Position numbers and translations under genes: made by a program. DNA of 64,000 nt from Whitmania pigra (lineage: Eukaryota; Annelida; Clitellata; Hirudinida; Haemopidae), in the NCBI GenBank assembly GCA_021613335.1, contig JAJTWR010000278.1, positions 2,492,501 to 2,556,500 on the forward strand. Reading direction: 5' to 3'. This document shows, in pieces, positions 63,949 through 64,000 of the stretch. The notes below the pieces were generated by a model that was not told the origin of the DNA, ran no database searches, and was given only the letters and a program-made list of their open reading frames with translations. Positions within the stretch are counted from its first letter, which is position 1. Each line of letters opens with the position of its first letter.

Positions 63949-64000
63949 GTGAATTTTATTCATAATTCATTTATAATTCATTAATTATTTATTGCCAATT

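Overview
This window reads as nuclear DNA of a metazoan, most likely an invertebrate. It is AT-rich, its genes are split by GT-AG introns, they encode animal-type proteins (tamalin, RhoGDI, TIPRL, EVA1C), and it carries LINEs, miniature DNA transposons and very dense microsatellites. A lophotrochozoan such as an annelid or mollusc would fit, but that is a guess from texture and not a demonstrated placement.

Layout. 0.6-15.5 kb, plus strand: a five-exon gene for a small cysteine-rich secreted protein of unassigned family. Its introns hold long ATC arrays and a decayed antisense LINE (6.6-9.7 kb). 18.2-18.4 kb: a miniature inverted-repeat element with a 9-bp target duplication. 20.06-22.23 kb, minus strand: a complete four-exon RhoGDI. 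23.03-24.00 kb, minus strand: a complete four-exon basic protein with AT-hook-like motifs, family unknown. 25.76-36.94 kb, minus strand: a tamalin/CYTIP-type PDZ and coiled-coil scaffold gene, seven coding exons found, most 5' part not found. 38.75-41.69 kb, plus strand: a complete seven-exon TIPRL (TIP41-like) gene, head-to-head with the tamalin gene. 43.9-53.5 kb: gene-poor and dominated by trinucleotide and tetranucleotide arrays plus a decayed pogo-like transposon end. 53.5-64 kb, plus strand: an EVA1C-type gene with two galactose-binding (SUEL) lectin domains, running off the right edge. Its first visible intron contains a 5'-truncated LINE with a restriction-like endonuclease, sitting inside a TAA array.

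For every multi-exon gene I checked that exon phases match across introns. For the four genes read to a stop with a known start, the summed coding length is a multiple of three and stop-free: 168, 197, 242 and 252 residues. Exon borders are my reading of splice consensus, not transcript evidence.

The genes have no obvious joint pathway, as expected for animal gene order. RhoGDI (Rho GTPase chaperone), tamalin/CYTIP (scaffold for ARF-GEFs and receptors), TIPRL (PP2A-family phosphatase regulator) and EVA1C (lectin-type guidance co-receptor) are all signalling or adhesion proteins.

The most interesting biology is in the mobile elements: two unrelated LINE lineages are both physically joined to TAA arrays, which may help explain why TAA repeats are so abundant here.
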